From the NCBI GenBank assembly GCA_021799945.1, contig JAJYZK010000097.1:1-9227 (forward strand): a stretch of DNA of 9,227 bases. The letters run 5' to 3'. This document shows positions 5,481 to 9,227 of this stretch, piece by piece (positions within the stretch are counted from its first letter, which is position 1; each line of letters starts with the position of its first letter). The translations under genes were made by a program, and so were the position numbers. The notes beneath the pieces are model-generated. The model saw only the letters and a list, made by a program, of their open reading frames with translations, was not told where the DNA came from and made no database searches. This DNA comes from Acidobacteriota bacterium (GTDB taxonomy: Bacteria > Acidobacteriota > Terriglobia > Terriglobales > Acidobacteriaceae).

Positions 5481-6407
5481 ATGGCCCAGCCAAAACCCAT
5501 TGCGCTTGAGGCGGCCCTCGGATACAGCTTCGAACGCCAGCAACTCCTGCTCCAGGCCTTGACCCACAGATCGTTAGTTCGCGAATCGTTGGTCCGCGAA
5601 CGGGTTCGGGAGCCGCTCCGGGAGCGCAGGATGGACGAGCCGGAGCGGACGACGGCGCCGCGAAGGCCGAAGCGCGCGGCGTTGACCGAGGCCGGAGACG
5701 CTGCCGCGGACCTCCGCTTGCATGCCTCCCCGGGCCCGGGCGCGCCGGAACTCGAACAGGATAACGAGCGGCTGGAGTTTCTCGGCGATGCGGTGCTGGG
5801 CATGGTGGTGGCCGAGATTCTCTTCCACCGGTTTCCGGAACTGCGCGAAGGGGAGTGGACGCGGCTGCGGGCCAACCTGGTAAGCCGCAGTCATATGGCG
5901 CGAGTCGCCTCCATTCTCGACCTGGGCGCCTATCTGCGCTTGGGCAAGGGAGAAGAGCGCAGCGGAGGGCGGCGGAAGGCGGCGCTGCTGGCCAACTGCA
6001 TTGAAGCGATTGTGGCGGCGATGTACCTGGACGGCGGCCTGCAGCAGGTGAAAGGATTTGTCCAGCGACATGTGGTCGAGCCGTATCTAAGCGATTTGCG
6101 CGAGGCGCTCGATCTGGGCGGACCCATCGGCGATCATAAAACTGCGTTGCAGGAGATTCTCCAGGCGCGAAGAGGCGGCCGGCCCGAGTATGTTTTGCGG
6201 GCGGAAAGCGGACCCGATCATCGCAAGCGGTTTCTCATCGAGGTGAGAGTGCAGAACGGCAAAGGAAACACCGCTCGACTGGCGCGGGGGATGGGCACGA
6301 CAAAAAAGCGGGCCGAGCAGGAGGCTGCCCGGCGGGCGGTGCGAACCCTGCAGCGGCGGGAGGAAACCGGGCTGTCCCCGGCCTTCGGGAAAGGGAACGG
6401 TCCTTGA
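5481..6407 (+). CDS. rnc: Ribonuclease III with an Arg-rich insertion
   Basis: RNase III cuts double-stranded RNA during rRNA and mRNA maturation. The catalytic domain covers about residues 7-205: LGYSFERQQLLLQALTHRSL at 13-32, the signature NERLEFLGDAVLGMVV at 95-110 (metal ligands E99 and D103), REGEWTRLRANLV at 122-134, and LLANCIEAIVAAMYLDGG at 169-186 with E175. A double-stranded RNA-binding domain follows at about 216-292 (HKTALQEILQ... GTTKKRAEQEAARRAVRTLQ). At 308 residues it is longer than the usual 220-260. Most of the excess is a polar, Arg-rich insert (about 32-94) between LTHRS and NERLEFLGD, a span of only about six residues in E. coli. The position equivalent to E. coli D114 is Asn (N172), which I believe also occurs in Bacteroidetes enzymes. 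The ATG is six bases after the TPR gene stop and has no Shine-Dalgarno sequence, so translational coupling is likely. Confidence 0.95.
   Translation: MAQPKPIALEAALGYSFERQQLLLQALTHRSLVRESLVRERVREPLRERRMDEPERTTAPRRPKRAALTEAGDAAADLRLHASPGPGAPELEQDNERLEFLGDAVLGMVVAEILFHRFPELREGEWTRLRANLVSRSHMARVASILDLGAYLRLGKGEERSGGRRKAALLANCIEAIVAAMYLDGGLQQVKGFVQRHVVEPYLSDLREALDLGGPIGDHKTALQEILQARRGGRPEYVLRAESGPDHRKRFLIEVRVQNGKGNTARLARGMGTTKKRAEQEAARRAVRTLQRREETGLSPAFGKGNGP
5571..5600 (+). repeat. Tandem 15-base repeat inside rnc
   Basis: TCGTTAGTTCGCGAA (5571-5585) is directly followed by TCGTTGGTCCGCGAA (5586-5600), with 13 of 15 identical bases. It encodes SLVRE-SLVRE at the start of the RNase III insertion and is followed by the looser RVRE and PLRE units, suggesting that part of the insert grew by slippage or tandem duplication. 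Confidence 0.7.
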
Positions 6408-6415
6408 ATCCCGCG

Positions 6416-7243
6416 ATGGCGAATCAAACGGCGGTCGACCCGGTCCCCTCTGTCGGCCTGGCCGGGATCGCGGCAAGGCCGGCTGCCCCCGCTCCCTCCG
6501 GGGACCATGCCCATTTTATTTTTCCCAACCTGCTCGACGTCCTGCGCTCCCTGCTCGGCATCCTGGTGGTAGCCCTGTTCGGGCTCACCTTTGTGGCGCA
6601 GCCCTTCCGCATTCCTACCGAATCCATGGAGCGCACCCTGCTGGTGGGCGACTTCCTGCTGGTGAACAAGGTGGTATTCGCGCCGGCCGGACGCTGGGGC
6701 TGGCTTTTGCCTTACCGCCAGATTCAGCGCGACGATGTGGTCGTCTTCCATTTTCCGCTGGATCCATCCGACCATGTCGTGAAAAGAATCGTCGGGATCC
6801 CCGGCGATCGCATTCGCATGCGGGACGGCATGGTATTTGTGAATGGCCAACAGCAGTCGGAGCCTTTCGCGGTGTATGAGCAGACCTACCAGGACAGCTT
6901 CCGCGATCAGTTTCCATCCTCCCTCTACACGGATCCCGGAGTCGACACGCGCTGGTGGATGCAAATGCGCTCCAGCGTGCGCAATCGCGAGTTGCCGGTG
7001 CCGCCCGGACGCTACTTCGCCCTGGGAGACAACCGCAATCACAGCCGCGACAGCCGCTATTGGGGCTTCATCCCGCGGGCCAATATCGTGGGTCGCCCTT
7101 TCCTGATTTACTTCTCTCTGCATCAGCCGTCGCCGACCGATGCGCCGTCTCTGCCGGATGATAGACTCGGACACGGGAAGAGCCCATTGGACGAAGTGCT
7201 GGACTTCGCACGATGGAGCCGGATCTGCCGCATCGTCCAATAG
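6416..7243 (+). CDS. lepB: Signal peptidase I, first copy
   Basis: Type I signal peptidase cleaves signal peptides from exported proteins on the outer face of the inner membrane. In this 275-residue copy a 30-residue cytoplasmic stretch precedes one membrane anchor (about 39-61, LLDVLRSLLGILVVALFGLT). The conserved boxes follow in order: PFRIPTESMERTLLVGD (63-79, nucleophile S70), DDVVVFHFP (106-114), HVVKRIVGIPGDRI (120-133, general base K123), and GDNRNHSRDSRYWGFIP (204-220). All catalytic features are intact. The start is uncertain. The ATG at 6416 lacks a ribosome binding site, whereas a TTG at 6404, overlapping the rnc stop, has AAGGGA (6391-6396) seven bases upstream and would add four residues. 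Close contact with rnc supports co-transcription. A C-terminal extension after VGRPFLIYFS (about 234-275) is of unknown use. A paralogue follows immediately. Confidence 0.95.
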   Translation: MANQTAVDPVPSVGLAGIAARPAAPAPSGDHAHFIFPNLLDVLRSLLGILVVALFGLTFVAQPFRIPTESMERTLLVGDFLLVNKVVFAPAGRWGWLLPYRQIQRDDVVVFHFPLDPSDHVVKRIVGIPGDRIRMRDGMVFVNGQQQSEPFAVYEQTYQDSFRDQFPSSLYTDPGVDTRWWMQMRSSVRNRELPVPPGRYFALGDNRNHSRDSRYWGFIPRANIVGRPFLIYFSLHQPSPTDAPSLPDDRLGHGKSPLDEVLDFARWSRICRIVQ

Positions 7244-7430
7244 CCGGGCCGCAGCGCCTACCTTGAAGCTACGGACCCGGTGAGGTCCAGTCGAAGTCGC
7301 GGACCGGGAGCGAGCTGTTCCGAAGGGAAAGCCCGCTCCGGCGGAATTTCTGTGGTTCGCGGCAATCCGGAAAATCCCAGAGCCGCCGGCCCGGAACCGG
7401 CACAGTTGAAGGAGTCATCAGCGCCCACCC
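7244..7430 (+). other. Spacer between the two signal peptidase genes
   Basis: This 187-base spacer is the longest gap in the right-hand operon. It contains a weak 5-bp inverted repeat, GGACC (7273-7277) with GGTCC (7284-7288), without a T-run. AAGGAG (7409-7414) probably serves the second gene although it is far from the annotated ATG. I see no good promoter, terminator or small gene. Confidence 0.4.
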
Positions 7431-8201
7431 ATGGAAGCGACGCAGGCACGCCTCGACCGCGAACAGAGGACAGAAGAGACCCCGATGGAGGCATTTGCTT
7501 CGATCTGCGTGGTTCTGGTGATCGGGCTGTTTGCCCTGACCTTCATCTTCCAAAATTTCGAGATTCCCTCTTCCTCGATGGAGAATACGCTGCTGATCGG
7601 CGACCACGTCATGGTGGACCGCATTACTCTGGCCCCCCCGGCGAAATGGGCGCCGTTTGTCTATTACCGCAACGTGCGGCGCGGCGACATCATCGTTTTT
7701 TTCAAGCCCGGCGAGCCCGATTTATTTCTGGTCAAGCGGGTGATCGGGATTCCCGGGGACAGGATTCACCTGCGGAATGGCGTGGTGTATCTGAACGGTC
7801 AGGCGCAAAATGAGCCGGAGGTAGCCAAGCCGGATTACGGCAATTACATCCCCTACCGGGACGATTTTCCCGCCGTGCCGCCCTCCGAGGGGGGCGATGT
7901 TACGCCGACCTGGGCGCTGGAGTTGCCCAGTCATATCCAGGGAGAGGATCTGGTGGTTCCTCCGGGTCGATACTTTGCCATGGGCGACAACCGTCCGCTG
8001 AGCCTGGATGGGCGCTATTGGGGCTTCGTGCCCCGGGCCAATATCGTAGGCCGCCCACTGCTTGTCTATTGGTCTTTCATCGAATCGGGGGATCAATATG
8101 AGAAGCAGAGCCTGGGGGACCGGCTCCAGTTTTATTCCCATGTGATCGTTCACTTCTTCGATCAGACCCGCTGGCGCCGGACTCTCCACCTGGTGCGCTA
8201 G
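7431..8201 (+). CDS. lepB: Signal peptidase I, second copy
   Basis: This second complete type I signal peptidase has 256 residues and the same architecture as the preceding gene. A single membrane anchor spans about 22-40 (AFASICVVLVIGLFALTFIF). Then come NFEIPSSSMENTLLIGD (42-58, nucleophile S49), RGDIIVFFKPGE (84-95), FLVKRVIGIPGDRI (99-112, general base K102) and GDNRPLSLDGRYWGFVP (185-201). The last box has DGR where the first copy and E. coli have DSR; the preceding Ser (S191) is kept, so activity is still expected. Shared wording such as RANIVGRP near the end shows the two copies are related by duplication, but they are divergent, so the duplication is not recent. The start at 7431 has AAGGAG 16 bases upstream, which is far; an ATG at 7485 (MEAFASICVV) with GAAGAG six bases upstream is an alternative. 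Its stop is one base before the next ATG. Confidence 0.94.
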   Translation: MEATQARLDREQRTEETPMEAFASICVVLVIGLFALTFIFQNFEIPSSSMENTLLIGDHVMVDRITLAPPAKWAPFVYYRNVRRGDIIVFFKPGEPDLFLVKRVIGIPGDRIHLRNGVVYLNGQAQNEPEVAKPDYGNYIPYRDDFPAVPPSEGGDVTPTWALELPSHIQGEDLVVPPGRYFAMGDNRPLSLDGRYWGFVPRANIVGRPLLVYWSFIESGDQYEKQSLGDRLQFYSHVIVHFFDQTRWRRTLHLVR

Positions 8202-8202
8202 C

Positions 8203-9227
8203 ATGTCCGGGGCGCGGAGCCGGACTGTCACCCGCCGCTGGATCCTGTTGGGGGCCGCGGGCCTGCTCGCCGCAGTGGTCGTTCTTCCTCCGCTCATCAA
8301 CATGGGCCGCTACCGTCGCAGCATCGCGGCGAGCATCGGGCGCAGCATGGGGCGCCAGGTTCATATCTCTTCCGTTACGCTGCGGCTGGCCCCCCGGCCG
8401 GGATTTGCATTTTCCGGGTTCGTCGTAGACGAGGATTCGGAGTTTGGCTCCGAGCCGCTTCTGCGCTGCGACGATGTGGTGGCCAATCTGCGGCTTCTTT
8501 CGCTGTGGCGGGGCAGGCTGGAGGTGTCCAGCATCCACCTGGACGGCGCCAGCCTCAATCTTGTGCGCAACGCCCGCGGAGCGTGGAATTTCGCGTCGAT
8601 CCTGCTCCAGGCGGCCAACATTCCCAACGCGCCCACCGGCCAGCGCCATGCCGGCAAGGCGCCCCGGTTTCCGTACATTGAGGCGGTGAATTCGCGCATC
8701 AATTTCAAGCAGGGAGATGAGAAGGAGGCGCTCTCGTTTCTCAATGCGGACCTATCGGCGTGGCTGGAGACTCCGGAGCAGTGGCAGGTGCGGTTTGAGG
8801 CCCAGCCGGCGCGGACGGATCTGGATCTGGATCTGGCGGATACCGGCGTGCTGCGCATTGAGGGCGCGCTGCTGCGGGCGCGGACGCTGGGGGCCATGCC
8901 GCTGCGCGTGTCGGCTTCCTGGTCCGGGGCGCCGCTGGGGCAATTGACCCGGCTGACTCTCGGCGACGATACCGGCTGGCGCGGCAATCTGAGCCTGAAC
9001 GCCACGGTAACCGGAACCGCGGATCTGGCCAGGATTCGCACGCGCCTGCGCATTGATGGTCTGCACCGCGCGGAACTCCCCGCCGCGCAGCCGCTCGACG
9101 TGGAAACTTCCTGCCAGGCCACTTACCGGAGGAGGCAGGCCTCCCTGGAGCAGATTCTCTGCGTTTCGCCTGTGGGCGCCGGCGCGCTGCGGCTGACAGG
9201 GGGGATGCTGGATGTGCAGACGCATCC
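8203..9227 (+). CDS. AsmA-family protein, N-terminal part (cut by window edge)
   Basis: AsmA-family proteins are anchored in the inner membrane and extend into the periplasm, where members influence outer-membrane assembly and are proposed to move lipids. The 341 complete codons present begin with a basic cytoplasmic tip (SRTVTRRW), then a membrane helix at about 13-32 (WILLGAAGLLAAVVVLPPLI). Next comes the typical AsmA entry pattern: GRSMGRQVHISSVTLRLAP (46-64), GFAFSGFVVDED near 67-78, and LLRCDDVVANLRLLSLWRGR LEV through SSIHLDGASLNLVRNARGAW NF around 86-130. Residues after that alternate beta-strand-like segments. The ATG at 8203 lies one base after the stop of the second signal peptidase, implying translational coupling. 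No stop codon occurs before the right edge, so total length and C-terminal features are unknown. Assignment to a specific family member (AsmA, TamB or YhdP) is not possible. Confidence 0.85.
   Translation, partial: MSGARSRTVTRRWILLGAAGLLAAVVVLPPLINMGRYRRSIAASIGRSMGRQVHISSVTLRLAPRPGFAFSGFVVDEDSEFGSEPLLRCDDVVANLRLLSLWRGRLEVSSIHLDGASLNLVRNARGAWNFASILLQAANIPNAPTGQRHAGKAPRFPYIEAVNSRINFKQGDEKEALSFLNADLSAWLETPEQWQVRFEAQPARTDLDLDLADTGVLRIEGALLRARTLGAMPLRVSASWSGAPLGQLTRLTLGDDTGWRGNLSLNATVTGTADLARIRTRLRIDGLHRAELPAAQPLDVETSCQATYRRRQASLEQILCVSPVGAGALRLTGGMLDVQTH

Noticed and set aside
4515..5567. 350-codon minus-strand open frame
   Set aside because: It lies opposite the TPR protein and rnc start, whose plus-strand products have a signal peptide and clear domain motifs. 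It is an antisense shadow of GC-rich codon use.
6218..7240. 340-codon minus-strand open frame
   Set aside because: Antisense to the RNase III RNA-binding domain and the first signal peptidase, both firmly identified; no recognisable motifs of its own.
8361..9122. 253-codon minus-strand open frame
   Set aside because: Ser/Arg-rich translation opposite the AsmA-family gene, which is translationally coupled to the second signal peptidase.
1..9227. CRISPR array, toxin-antitoxin pair, prophage genes or a new defence system
   Set aside because: No regularly spaced repeats, no small paired genes and no phage structural or integrase motifs were seen; the only defence-related gene is the partial hsdM.

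Overview
The window looks like a chromosomal segment from a GC-rich Gram-negative bacterium, most likely an acidobacterium of the Terriglobia/Koribacter type. That assignment is an inference from gene style: an ECF sigma factor with a zinc-finger anti-sigma factor carrying a TonB-C-like tail, a secreted TPR protein, tandem signal peptidases and an AsmA-family protein, all at high GC. It is not based on a database match.

Left end (1-918, minus strand): the first 103 codons of a type I restriction-modification methyltransferase (hsdM) run off the left edge. A gap of about 530 bases without a convincing gene follows; it holds a strong 27-base palindrome. Then comes a complete tRNA-Ala(GGC) with an encoded CCA. 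HsdM lying just beyond the 3' end of a tRNA gene is a common arrangement for integrated islands, but no integrase or second attachment site is visible here.

Middle (1046-3442, plus strand): a small secreted or periplasmic hypothetical protein has a probable miniature inverted-repeat element at its very end. An ECF (RpoE-type) sigma factor follows, with a matching sigma-E-like promoter and a structured leader, and then its membrane-bound anti-sigma factor. The sigma and anti-sigma genes form a likely autoregulated two-gene operon that senses the cell envelope.

Right part (3633-9227, plus strand): a good sigma-70 promoter precedes a tightly packed series. It encodes an exported TPR protein with a degenerate HExxH-like motif, ribonuclease III with an unusual Arg-rich insertion, two consecutive type I signal peptidases, and the start of an AsmA-family protein that leaves the right edge. 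Spacings of 6, about 8 (or an overlap), 187 and 1 bases suggest co-transcription. The shared theme is RNA processing plus protein export and envelope biogenesis.

No clearly new defence or mobile system is visible. The best leads are the structured sigma-factor leader, the palindrome upstream of hsdM, the inverted-repeat element, the RNase III insert and the TonB-C-like tail of the anti-sigma factor.
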